From assembly GCA_913041145.1 (NCBI GenBank), contig CAJWHE010000014.1:1-50443 (forward strand): a stretch of DNA of 50,443 nt. Direction: 5' to 3'. Shown one piece after another: positions 43,059-50,443 of the stretch (position 1 is the stretch's first letter; each line of letters begins with the position of its first letter). The stretch comes from an uncultured Paracoccaceae bacterium. Lineage in GTDB: Bacteria; Pseudomonadota; Alphaproteobacteria; Rhodobacterales; Rhodobacteraceae. The position numbers were made by a program, and so were the translations under genes. The notes below the pieces were generated by a model, which did no database searches, was not told the DNA's origin, and saw nothing but the letters and a program-made list of their open reading frames with translations.

Positions 43059-43778
43059 ATGGTACAGAATAAAATCAGATTGTTTGTAGAGCAGGAATTG
43101 TATAACGGCAATTCGCTTGTTGTTTCAAAAAAAGAAGCAAATTACCTATTTAATGTAATGCGGTTAAAAGTTGGGGATCATTTACATATTTTTAACAATC
43201 ATAATGGCGAATGGTTATCAAAAGTTACTGAAAGAAGTAAGACAACTGGAAGTCTCGAGTGTTTAAATAAAATAGTTGATAGTCAAAAACCCCCAGATGT
43301 GTGGCTTTTGTTTTCACCTATAAAAAAATCAAGAACAGATTACATTGTTGAGAAAGCAACCGAGATGGGTGTAGCAAAAATAATGCCAATCTTAACAGAC
43401 CACACAAATACAACCCGAATTAGCAAAGATCGATTGCAATTACACGCGATTGAAGCCGCGGAACAGTGTGGCACAAATTTTGTGCCAGAAGTGACAGATC
43501 TAAAAAAACTTTCAGATGTATTGGATCTTTGGTCAAAAGATAGAATGATTATGTTTTGTGATGAGGCAAAAAAGGGTTCTACACAAATCATAAAAAATAA
43601 TAAAAACTCATGGGCAATTTTAATAGGTCCAGAGGGGGGATTTACAGATTTTGAACGAAAATGGCTTGCATCAAAAAACTTTGTTCAAAATGTAAGTCTT
43701 GGGCCTCGTATTCTACGCGCAGATACTGCGGTAGTTGCGGCCTTAACTTTATGGCAATCTAGTATAGGTGATTGGTAG
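43059..43778 (+). CDS. rsmE: 16S rRNA (uracil-1498-N3)-methyltransferase
   Basis: A 239-residue SPOUT methyltransferase. RLFVEQEL opens the PUA-like RNA-binding domain, PIKKSRTDYIVEKATEMGV marks the start of the knotted domain, and the SAM-binding knot reads LIGPEGGFTDFE with LGPRILRADTA after it. It methylates U1498 in assembled 30S subunits. The frame reaches to TTG 43029, inside ubiA; ATG 43059 fits the family start. The next gene begins at the last base of its stop. Confidence 0.95.
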   Translation: MVQNKIRLFVEQELYNGNSLVVSKKEANYLFNVMRLKVGDHLHIFNNHNGEWLSKVTERSKTTGSLECLNKIVDSQKPPDVWLLFSPIKKSRTDYIVEKATEMGVAKIMPILTDHTNTTRISKDRLQLHAIEAAEQCGTNFVPEVTDLKKLSDVLDLWSKDRMIMFCDEAKKGSTQIIKNNKNSWAILIGPEGGFTDFERKWLASKNFVQNVSLGPRILRADTAVVAALTLWQSSIGDW

Positions 43779-44296
43779 TGACTTTTATACGAGCTGAAGC
43801 TTGGAGTCAGATAAAACGCTATAAAGACTTAATCGTAGGGGTTTTAATCTTACTATTAGGAGTAAAGTTTTTACTTTCAATTTATTGGCCCAGTATTCTA
43901 TTTGGGTTATTACTCCTTTTTCTAGGCACTACTTTTTTAGTCAGCTTTTTTCGAAAATACATTACTAGTAATATACTTGAAAATGTAGGGTTTCTAGAAG
44001 TGACAGAAAGACAGATTATCTATATTCATTCGATGAATGGTGGAGAAATTTCTTTAGATGGTCTAAAACGTATTAGTCTAATAGTAAGTGCTGAGGATAA
44101 CTTTGTTAAAAGTAGGTATTGGGACCTAGAAGGTGACAACAGCGAAAATTTACGGTTTCCAGTTGCGGTTTCAGGTATTGATGCGTTTATAGAGTCCCTT
44201 ATATTCCTAACAAAGGTAAATTACAAAGCTATAAAAATCGCTTTAGATTCTCAAAACGAAGAGAATATTCTGGTTTGGGAAAAGATACCATTATAG
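43778..44296 (+). CDS. Membrane protein of unknown function, two helices
   Basis: A 172-residue protein with two adjacent hydrophobic helices (about residues 17-34 and 37-57) and a soluble C-terminal part of beta-strand character (VTERQIIYIHS, GGEISLDGLKRISLI), which looks like a PH-like or DUF-type domain. I recall unnamed proteins of this plan between rsmE and gshA in related genomes. Start chosen as GTG 43778, which shares one base with the rsmE stop and has AGG nine bases upstream; a TTG two codons earlier is the alternative. Function not known. Confidence 0.7.
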   Translation: MTFIRAEAWSQIKRYKDLIVGVLILLLGVKFLLSIYWPSILFGLLLLFLGTTFLVSFFRKYITSNILENVGFLEVTERQIIYIHSMNGGEISLDGLKRISLIVSAEDNFVKSRYWDLEGDNSENLRFPVAVSGIDAFIESLIFLTKVNYKAIKIALDSQNEENILVWEKIPL

Positions 44297-44363
44297 TGCA
44301 TTGACTTAGTCACTTTTTAATATCACGAATAAATTCGTAATTTTTCTTTTTGGAGATAAAGAA

Positions 44364-45734
44364 ATGTCTATTCCTCAATCAGGCGGCGGCCCAATTACTA
44401 GTTATCACCAGTTGATCGAGTATCTTGAAGCTGGGTGTAAAGACAAACAGTCTTGGCGAATTGGAACAGAACACGAGAAATTTGGTTTTTTGACTGACAC
44501 ACTCACGCCGCTCCCATATTATGGTGAGAGATCAATTGTGAAAATTTTAAGTGATCTTAGAGATGATTTTGGATGGGACCCTATATTAGAGGGTGATGCC
44601 TTAATTGGGCTCTCTAAGTTGGGAGCAAATATTTCTTTAGAACCTGGTGGTCAATTAGAGTTAAGTGGTGCTCCTCTAACAACAATTCATGAAACCTGTG
44701 ATGAGGTTAACCAACACCTTGTTGAAGTCAAAACTGTATCGGATCGACTGAACGTTGGGTTTATAGGCTTAGGGGCAGCGCCAGAGTGGCATCATGAACA
44801 AATGCCAATTTTGCCAAAAGGCCGATATAAGCTAATGACTGATTATATGGGCCGTGTTGATACGCATGGAACACAAATGATGTATCGGACATGTACTGTC
44901 CAAGTTAACCTAGATTTTAGTTCACAAGAAGATATGGTTAAGAAGTTTAGAGTGGCATTGGCTTTACAACCTGTTGCAACGGCAATTTTTGCAAACTCAC
45001 CATTTTTTGAAGGTAAGCCAAATGGCCATAAAAGTTGGCGGGCTCGTATTTGGCGAAATCTTGATAAAGATCGAACGGGTATGCTTCCGTTTGTATTTGA
45101 TGAGGGTTTTGGTTTTGAGGCTTGGGCAGAGTATGCGCTAGATGTGCCCATGTATTTTGTTTATCGAGATGGGAAGTATATTGACGCTTTAGGACAGTCT
45201 TTTAGGGATTTTTTGAAGGGAAAGTTACCAGCTTTACCTGGTGAAATTCCAACCTTATCAGATTGGGCTGACCATTTGACCACTATTTTTCCAGAGGCTC
45301 GGATCAAGCAGTATTTAGAAATGAGGGGTGCGGATAGTGGTCCCTGGAGGAACCTTTGTGCTTTACCTGCGCTTTGGGTTGGAATTTGTTATGATCAAAA
45401 CTCTTTAGATGCTGCTTGGGATATTGTTAAGAATTGGGATGTATCTTTTCATGAAGATTTACGAATTGCGGCTTCTGTAAACGGATTGAGTGCAGTTGTT
45501 AATAACGTAAAGATGATTGAACTAGCACGTCAAGTGACAGCAATTTCACATGAAGGATTGAAGGCGAGAGCTTATGCTGGAGCAGGTGGATTAGTTCCAG
45601 ATGAAACACATTTTTTGAATTCAATACATGATGTTTTGGAAAGAAAAAAAAGTCCTGCCGATGATTTGTTGGATCACTTTCATGGTCCGTGGGGCGGTGA
45701 CCTTAAAAAGGTATATGAAGAATTTAGCTATTAA
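44364..45734 (+). CDS. gshA: Glutamate-cysteine ligase
   Basis: First enzyme of glutathione synthesis, the plant/alphaproteobacterial GCS2 type. The 456-residue length is normal. RIGTEHEKFGF (ATP/Mg-binding Glu) is near the N-terminus, followed by LEPGGQLELSG, MYRTCTVQVNLDF and DVPMYFVYRDG. It acts in the cytoplasm and supplies glutathione used by GloA at 10716-11156. GGAG lies about nine bases before ATG 44364. It is convergent with plsY, 19 bases apart, without a clear terminator hairpin. Confidence 0.96.
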   Translation: MSIPQSGGGPITSYHQLIEYLEAGCKDKQSWRIGTEHEKFGFLTDTLTPLPYYGERSIVKILSDLRDDFGWDPILEGDALIGLSKLGANISLEPGGQLELSGAPLTTIHETCDEVNQHLVEVKTVSDRLNVGFIGLGAAPEWHHEQMPILPKGRYKLMTDYMGRVDTHGTQMMYRTCTVQVNLDFSSQEDMVKKFRVALALQPVATAIFANSPFFEGKPNGHKSWRARIWRNLDKDRTGMLPFVFDEGFGFEAWAEYALDVPMYFVYRDGKYIDALGQSFRDFLKGKLPALPGEIPTLSDWADHLTTIFPEARIKQYLEMRGADSGPWRNLCALPALWVGICYDQNSLDAAWDIVKNWDVSFHEDLRIAASVNGLSAVVNNVKMIELARQVTAISHEGLKARAYAGAGGLVPDETHFLNSIHDVLERKKSPADDLLDHFHGPWGGDLKKVYEEFSY

Positions 45735-45753
45735 TACCTGTAACTTAAGTATT

Positions 45754-46365
45754 TTAGCTTCTTCTCATAAAACTAATATTAGTTTCAGTTCCGTCGATTA
45801 GCCTTTTTATATTTTCTCTATGTTTGATAAATACAAATACGTTTAGTAAAGTAAAAACAACAATAAAGTCTGGTTCGTTAAAAACCCAGAGCCATAAAGG
45901 TATAAAGAGCGCTCCTAGTAATGCAGAAAGAGATGATTTCCTAAATACCATTGCAACTAAAAGCCAAGTAAAGCAGGTTAACAAACCTGCTGAAAAAGAA
46001 ATAACTAGCGTTATACCAAAAAGAGTCGCTACTCCTTTACCTCCTTTAAACTTTTGCCAAATAGGGAATAAATGCCCTATAAACACGGCTAGAGCCATAA
46101 AGTTAACAGTAAAGCTATCAAAAAGAGAGGTGCCTAAATATACAACTAAAGCACCTTTTCCGGCATCTAAGAGTAGTGTGAATAAGGCGGCTTTTTTATT
46201 TCCTGTGCGGAGTACATTTGTTGCACCAGTGTTCCCCGAGCCGATTGAGCGTAAATCTCCTAAATTTAAAATTCTGCTAATTATTAACCCAAAGCTTATT
46301 GATCCTAATAAATAGGAACCTAAGGTTAACAAAATAAATATGGTTAAGTTATCAAATAGAGCCAT
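45754..46365 (-). CDS. plsY: Glycerol-3-phosphate acyltransferase PlsY
   Basis: An inner-membrane enzyme that acylates glycerol-3-phosphate from acyl-phosphate to begin phospholipid synthesis. 203 residues with about five helices. GSGNTGATNVLRTG and FKGGKGVAT, two of the three conserved cytoplasmic loops, are intact. Its ATG shares a base with the upstream pyrC-like stop (TAATG), so pyrB, pyrC' and plsY form one minus-strand operon. Confidence 0.95.
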   Translation of the reverse strand: MALFDNLTIFILLTLGSYLLGSISFGLIISRILNLGDLRSIGSGNTGATNVLRTGNKKAALFTLLLDAGKGALVVYLGTSLFDSFTVNFMALAVFIGHLFPIWQKFKGGKGVATLFGITLVISFSAGLLTCFTWLLVAMVFRKSSLSALLGALFIPLWLWVFNEPDFIVVFTLLNVFVFIKHRENIKRLIDGTETNISFMRRS

Positions 46366-47642
46366 TAGCCAGAATACACTTCTTCACCTGCAACAAAAGT
46401 TTTTAATACTCTTCCTTGCATTCGGTGTCCATCAAATGGAGTATTTTTTGATTTTGATTTTAAAGTTTCTCTATCAATTATAAACGGTAATTCTGGATCA
46501 AATAAAACTAGATCTGCTGGGCAACCTTCTTCTAATCGCCCACTTGTTAACCCAAACCTTTTTGCCGGATTTAATGTTAAGGCTGCCCATAATTTGTTTA
46601 TTGTAATTGATTTTGAATGATAAAGTCTAAGCGCAGCAGGTAGTAAAGTTTCAAGTGCAACTGCCCCAGACGCGGCCTCCTCAAACGGTAGCCTTTTACT
46701 TTCTTCGTCTTGAGGTGTATGCATAGAACTAATTATATCGATAATACCACCTGAAACTGCCTCTACCATGGACACTCTATCTTGTTCAGATCTCAGTGGT
46801 GGCTTGACTTTAAAAAAGGTTTTGTAATCTCCAATATCTAATTCATTTAATGTTAGGTGATGAATAGAAACCCCAGCAGTAACGTCAATATTGCGTGTCT
46901 TTGCACGAACTAGCGCTGGTAGAGACACCTCAGATGAAATCTGATCTATATGATATTTAGTACCAGTCATTTCAATAATTGAGAGATCGCGTTCTAAACC
47001 AATTTTTTCAGCTATTACTGAAACAGAAGGTAGGCCCCTTAAGGATGCAAACTTCCCTGAAGTAGAGGTGGCTCCTTGTGACAGGGTTGGTTCTTGAATA
47101 TGACCGACCACTAAAGCATCGAGAGACTTTGCGTAAGTCAGAGCTCTAGTTAGTATTTTTAAGTCAGTGATCACAAGATCACCATCGGAAAAAGCTATTG
47201 CCCCAGAATCTAGTAAAAATCCCATTTCTACCATTTCACGACCTTCCCGGTTTTTTGTTAAAGTCGCCATTGGAAAAATATTTACTAAAGATGCATCAGA
47301 CCTACGTTGATGCATGAATGACAGTATTTCCGGACTATCTATGGGTGGTAAGGTGTCTGGTCGAGTGATCATAGTAGTGACACCGCCCGCTGCTGCTGCT
47401 TGTCCAGCGCTTTTAAAACTTTCTTTGTGTCTCTCACCAGGTTCACAAATTTTGACACCAATATCAATAATTCCTGGAGCTAAATACTTACCCCCACAGT
47501 CAATTGTTTTGATTTTTATATTAGGATAGCCTTTGTGAATTTTAAAAATAACTCCATTCCTAATCTCCAATGCTCCAATATATGTGTCTTCTAGTTTGGG
47601 ATCAATCAATGTGGCATTTGTTAGAAGAAAATTACTTTTCAT
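46365..47642 (-). CDS. pyrC: Dihydroorotase-like protein lacking metal ligands (PyrC')
   Basis: The fold and length (425 residues) are those of a class I dihydroorotase, but most catalytic ligands are gone. The DxHxHLR motif reads D60-I-G62-V-K64-I-C66-EPG, so both His and the Arg are lost. The third-strand His that precedes VST in active enzymes is Q234, and the ATDHAPH motif reads SSM307-H308-TPQ, so the catalytic Asp is lost. This resembles the non-catalytic PyrC' that supports assembly of aspartate transcarbamoylase in Pseudomonas. It overlaps pyrB by four bases, as expected for partners. A true dihydroorotase must then lie outside the window. The start at 47642 is in the pyrB tail. Confidence 0.9.
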   Translation of the reverse strand: MKSNFLLTNATLIDPKLEDTYIGALEIRNGVIFKIHKGYPNIKIKTIDCGGKYLAPGIIDIGVKICEPGERHKESFKSAGQAAAAGGVTTMITRPDTLPPIDSPEILSFMHQRRSDASLVNIFPMATLTKNREGREMVEMGFLLDSGAIAFSDGDLVITDLKILTRALTYAKSLDALVVGHIQEPTLSQGATSTSGKFASLRGLPSVSVIAEKIGLERDLSIIEMTGTKYHIDQISSEVSLPALVRAKTRNIDVTAGVSIHHLTLNELDIGDYKTFFKVKPPLRSEQDRVSMVEAVSGGIIDIISSMHTPQDEESKRLPFEEAASGAVALETLLPAALRLYHSKSITINKLWAALTLNPAKRFGLTSGRLEEGCPADLVLFDPELPFIIDRETLKSKSKNTPFDGHRMQGRVLKTFVAGEEVYSG

Positions 47643-48589
47643 TTTAAAACCTTAATGATCTTGGTTTGTTGTGACTTGATCAAGGATTCGATTATTGCCA
47701 TTCGAACTGCAACACCCATCTCTACCTGCTCTTGTATAACACTTCTGTTAATATCATCTGCTAATGTTCCATCAATCTCTACCCCTCGATTCATGGGGCC
47801 CGGATGCATAATAATAGCGTCCTTTTTAGCAAAAGATAGTTTTTCATGGTCGAGTCCAAAGCGATGATAGTACTCTCGTTCTGATGGAATAAATCCTCCG
47901 TCCATACGTTCTTTTTGGAGTCTGAGCATCATCACGACGTCTACATCTTTAAGACCGTCTTTAGGGTTTTCAAAGACTTCAACACCAAAATCTTCAATAC
48001 CTTTAGGCATTAAAGTACTTGGGCCAATTAATCGAATACGATTTCCCATTTTTCCTAAGAGTAGAATATTAGAACGTGCAACTCGAGAATGATTTATGTC
48101 ACCACAGATTGCGATTGATAGTCGATGAAGTCTACCTTTTGCTCTTCTTATAGTTAATGCGTCTAGTAGAGCTTGCGTTGGGTGTTCATGGGCACCATCT
48201 CCGGCGTTTATAACAGAACAGTTAACTTTCTCTGCAAGCAAGTTTACTGCACCGGAATGAGGATGACGAACCACAAGAAGGTCTGGGTTCATAGCATTTA
48301 ATGTCAAAGCAGTGTCTATTAAAGTTTCACCTTTTTTTATTGATGAGGCCTGCATGGCCATATTCATAACGTCAGCCCCTAGTCTTTTTCCGGCTATTTC
48401 AAAGGATGCTTGGGTTCTGGTTGAATTTTCAAAAAACATATTTATTTGAGTTACCCCAGTAAAGATTTTTGAATGCTTTGCATCGCTTCGGTTTAACGCA
48501 ACATATCGATCAGCTTCATCCAAAAGTGATGTTATTTCGAGGTCACTAAGATATTCTATACCAAGTAAATGTTTCGAACAAAACGGCAT
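47639..48589 (-). CDS. pyrB: Aspartate carbamoyltransferase catalytic subunit
   Basis: Joins carbamoyl phosphate and aspartate in pyrimidine synthesis. 316 residues from ATG 48589, which follows AAGGAG; the frame extends to 48640 but that stretch is leader. The carbamoyl-phosphate site is [12 protein letters not shown], where the usual last Arg is Gln, normal in alphaproteobacterial enzymes as I recall; HPHSGAV and [13 protein letters not shown] follow. With the degenerate pyrC downstream it likely forms the large PyrB-PyrC' complex. 93 bases separate it from the divergent glycosylase gene. Confidence 0.96.
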   Translation of the reverse strand: MPFCSKHLLGIEYLSDLEITSLLDEADRYVALNRSDAKHSKIFTGVTQINMFFENSTRTQASFEIAGKRLGADVMNMAMQASSIKKGETLIDTALTLNAMNPDLLVVRHPHSGAVNLLAEKVNCSVINAGDGAHEHPTQALLDALTIRRAKGRLHRLSIAICGDINHSRVARSNILLLGKMGNRIRLIGPSTLMPKGIEDFGVEVFENPKDGLKDVDVVMMLRLQKERMDGGFIPSEREYYHRFGLDHEKLSFAKKDAIIMHPGPMNRGVEIDGTLADDINRSVIQEQVEMGVAVRMAIIESLIKSQQTKIIKVLK

Positions 48590-48682
48590 ATAGGCTCCTT
48601 TATATGTAAGGCTTATAGAAAGAGTTAGCAAATTCAACAAGTCATGATTGCTATAGTTTAATTTGCCTTATAATTTAGATGT

Positions 48683-49456
48683 ATGGAATCAGAAGTAAAT
48701 TTTATTGATGCACTAGATCTGCTTGAATGGCAGTTAGAGTTAGGAGTAACTGAAACAATAGGTAATCAAGAGGTTAATAGATTTTTAGAGGTTAAGCCAA
48801 AGAGTGAAAGCAAAACAAAGGCTAATATTCCATCCAAGGAAAAAACGACTACAGTTGAACCCACTTTAGTGGCGTCTTCAATCGCAAGTGCCGCGAACTC
48901 TTTGGATGATCTTGCTAAAGCAATCTCTTCTTTTGATTATTGTGATTTAAAAAAAGGGGCTCGGAACCTAGTCTTTTCAGATGGGAGTCCAGGCGCTAAA
49001 GTAATGATTATAGGTGAAATCCCTGATTTTGAAGAAGACATGGTTGGGAAACCTTTTGCTGGTGAGGCAGGGGTACTACTAGACAAGATGTTTAATGCTA
49101 TCGGTTATGGAAGATCACTTTCTGACGCCTCTATATACCTAACGAATGTAGTACCATGGCGAACCCCTCAAAATAGACCTCTCACACTTAATGAGCAGGA
49201 AACACTTAAACCTTTCTTGGTAAGGCATATTGAACTAATCCAGCCAAAATTTTTAATTGTTATGGGTAACACGCCGAGTAAAATTTTACTTAATGAAGAT
49301 AGGATTACTAAACTTCGAGGAAAATGGAATACTTTCTCTGGAATCCCCACATTACCGATGCTCCACCCTAGTTATTTACTGCGCAACCCTTCAGCAAAAA
49401 AAGAAACTTGGGAGGATCTAAAAATGTTAAAAATTAGGTTAGTGGAGGATTTGTAA
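48683..49456 (+). CDS. Family 4-like uracil-DNA glycosylase without Fe-S cysteines
   Basis: Removes uracil from DNA in base excision repair. The 257-residue product has an N-terminal extension of about 85 residues, low in complexity and rich in Lys, Ser and Thr, then the glycosylase core: GEIPDFEEDMVGKPFAGEAG (motif A), TNVVPWRTPQNRP, and MLHPSYLLRNP (motif B). The CxxC and other Cys that hold the [4Fe-4S] cluster in family 4 are missing; the protein has one Cys (DYCDLKKG). ATG 48683 lacks a strong ribosome-binding site. Its stop shares a base with moaB (TAATG). Confidence 0.85.
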   Translation: MESEVNFIDALDLLEWQLELGVTETIGNQEVNRFLEVKPKSESKTKANIPSKEKTTTVEPTLVASSIASAANSLDDLAKAISSFDYCDLKKGARNLVFSDGSPGAKVMIIGEIPDFEEDMVGKPFAGEAGVLLDKMFNAIGYGRSLSDASIYLTNVVPWRTPQNRPLTLNEQETLKPFLVRHIELIQPKFLIVMGNTPSKILLNEDRITKLRGKWNTFSGIPTLPMLHPSYLLRNPSAKKETWEDLKMLKIRLVEDL

Positions 49457-49995
49457 TGGAGAATGTTTCAGAGAGAGAGTTTATTTCGTGTCGGATAGCT
49501 ATACTAACTTTATCAGACACCCGTACATTGCAAGACGATAAGTCTGGAGAGTTACTAAAAAAACGAATTTTGGCAGCGGGTCACACTCTTGCTGATCGAA
49601 AAATTCTACAAGATGATAGAGACCTAATAGCCAACCAACTGAGAGTCTGGGTGTTGGATCCAGATATTGATATTATAATATCAACAGGAGGGACTGGTTT
49701 AACTGGAAGAGATGTCACTATTGAGGCTCATAGAGATGTTTACGAAAAAGAAATAGATGCATTTTCAATAGTGTTTACATCGGTCTCTATGGCTAAGATA
49801 GGTACATCGGCTATTCAATCAAGAGCGACCGCGGGTGTGTCAAATGGAACCTACTTATTTGCTTTACCTGGATCACCTAGTGCGTGTATTGATGCTTGGG
49901 ACGAAATTTTGATTAAACAGTTAGATTATAGACACAAACCATGCAATTTTATAGAAATTTTGCCTAGATTGGACGAGTACAAGCGAAGAAAATAG
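49456..49995 (+). CDS. moaB: Molybdenum cofactor biosynthesis protein MoaB/Mog family
   Basis: A 179-residue MoCF-domain protein that adenylylates molybdopterin before molybdenum insertion. TLSDTRTLQDDKSG near the N-terminus, STGGTGLTGRDVT and ALPGSPSAC are the family signatures. GGAGG precedes ATG 49456, which overlaps the previous stop. With moaD and moaE about 10 kb upstream it shows the cell uses molybdenum enzymes. 62 bases lie before the RND adaptor gene. Confidence 0.94.
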   Translation: MENVSEREFISCRIAILTLSDTRTLQDDKSGELLKKRILAAGHTLADRKILQDDRDLIANQLRVWVLDPDIDIIISTGGTGLTGRDVTIEAHRDVYEKEIDAFSIVFTSVSMAKIGTSAIQSRATAGVSNGTYLFALPGSPSACIDAWDEILIKQLDYRHKPCNFIEILPRLDEYKRRK

Positions 49996-50057
49996 AGGCA
50001 AAAATTATTCAGAGCTACATTAAATATAAATAGTTAAATATTGGAGTTAATGAATTT

Positions 50058-50443
50058 ATGCGGTTTTTTGGTAGAAGCCTTATCGGTTTATTTATGGTCG
50101 CCTTGACAGCAGGTTTATTAGCACTTGCAGGGAGTACATTTTATAGTGCTTTAGAGGAGCGTTTTAGTAAAGAAGTAAAAAAGCGGCCTGCTAGAGAGAG
50201 AGTTTTTTCAGCTGATGTACTGACTGTTAAAAAAACTAATATTTCTCCAGTTATTAACAGTTTTGGTGAAATACGAAGTAATAGGACTTTAGAACTCCGC
50301 GCACCATCTGGTGGCACTATTGTAATGCTTTCAAAATCTTTCGAAGAGGGCGGGATAGTAGGTGAGGGAGAGCTACTAATAAAAATTGACCCCGCAGACG
50401 CGCAAACATCGGTAGATGTTGCTAGAGCGGATTTAGCTGAGGC
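50058..50443 (+). CDS. RND efflux membrane-fusion protein, 5' part only
   Basis: An open frame from ATG 50058 to the window end, 128 codons seen. After a short basic start comes one hydrophobic segment (about residues 7-29, a signal or anchor), then a periplasmic section: SADVLTVKKTNISPVINSFG opening the adaptor and a lipoyl-like half (LELRAPSGGTIV, EGELLIKIDP) as in HlyD/AcrA adaptors. Such proteins link an RND pump to an outer-membrane channel. GGAG lies upstream of the ATG. The rest lies outside the window, so the class is likely but the substrate cannot be judged. Confidence 0.85.
   Translation, partial: MRFFGRSLIGLFMVALTAGLLALAGSTFYSALEERFSKEVKKRPARERVFSADVLTVKKTNISPVINSFGEIRSNRTLELRAPSGGTIVMLSKSFEEGGIVGEGELLIKIDPADAQTSVDVARADLAE

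Noticed and set aside
45824-46315. 163-codon plus-strand open frame opposite plsY
   Set aside because: It mirrors the plsY frame, has no family features and no ribosome-binding site; the minus-strand protein has clear PlsY motifs.
48400-48440. STRTQ instead of STRTR in aspartate carbamoyltransferase
   Set aside because: The last position varies among bacterial enzymes and Gln is usual in alphaproteobacteria as I remember; other substrate residues are intact.

Overview
The window is one continuous, gene-dense stretch of a bacterial chromosome that is AT-rich by eye. It most resembles a low-GC marine alphaproteobacterium of the Rhodobacterales/Roseobacter type. This is inference from gene content and order as I remember them: uvrC-pgsA-moaD-moaE, ubiA beside rsmE, gshA, plsY-pyrC-pyrB, a family-4-like uracil-DNA glycosylase followed by moaB and an RND adaptor, many periplasmic binding-protein transporters, a DMSP-demethylase-like protein, and an Irr/ICE-like operator before katG. 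I see no rRNA, tRNA, CRISPR array, insertion sequence or prophage.

Layout. 1-2322: katG with a good sigma-70 promoter and an Irr/ICE-like palindrome. 2349-3461: a class C beta-lactamase-fold hydrolase facing katG across a shared hairpin. 3679-5375: a PdxA-type dehydrogenase coupled to an unrecognised TIM-barrel protein. 5569-8911: a short, soluble homologue of cobalamin-dependent reductive dehalogenases, then a 2-hydroxyacid dehydrogenase and an aminotransferase. 9121-14566 (minus): glpK, gloA, an EamA permease and a large PIG-L deacetylase. 14738-21202 (plus, divergent from the deacetylase): a carbohydrate-type ABC importer with an argininosuccinate-lyase-like enzyme inside the operon and a NagB-like deaminase at its end. 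21284-22888 (minus): a cytoplasmic gamma-glutamyltransferase-family enzyme. 23230-29096: a BMP/Nup-type nucleoside importer ending in cytosine deaminase. 29224-33553: an FAA hydrolase, a divergent DmdA-like protein, an AbrB-type membrane protein and a class III aminotransferase.

33715-50443 is core genome. An S49 peptidase, a 54-residue zinc-ribbon protein, a Na+/Ca2+ exchanger and a pteridine-reductase-like SDR abut with no spacer bases. Then come uvrC, pgsA, moaD, moaE; on the minus strand a small membrane protein, an OmpA-domain protein and ubiA; rsmE, a membrane protein and gshA; on the minus strand plsY, a degenerate pyrC and pyrB; and finally a uracil-DNA glycosylase, moaB and the start of an RND membrane-fusion protein.

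The strongest leads for undescribed biology are: (i) the soluble RdhA-like protein, whose Tyr/Asn/Arg triad keeps the spacing I recall for PceA; (ii) the deacetylase/importer/lyase/deaminase locus at about 12.0-21.2 kb, which looks like a catabolic system for an N-acylated amino-sugar conjugate; (iii) the PdxA plus TIM-barrel pair; and (iv) the non-catalytic PyrC' beside pyrB. Starts were moved inward from the longest open frame where a better ribosome-binding site or the family norm supported it; each case is stated in its entry.
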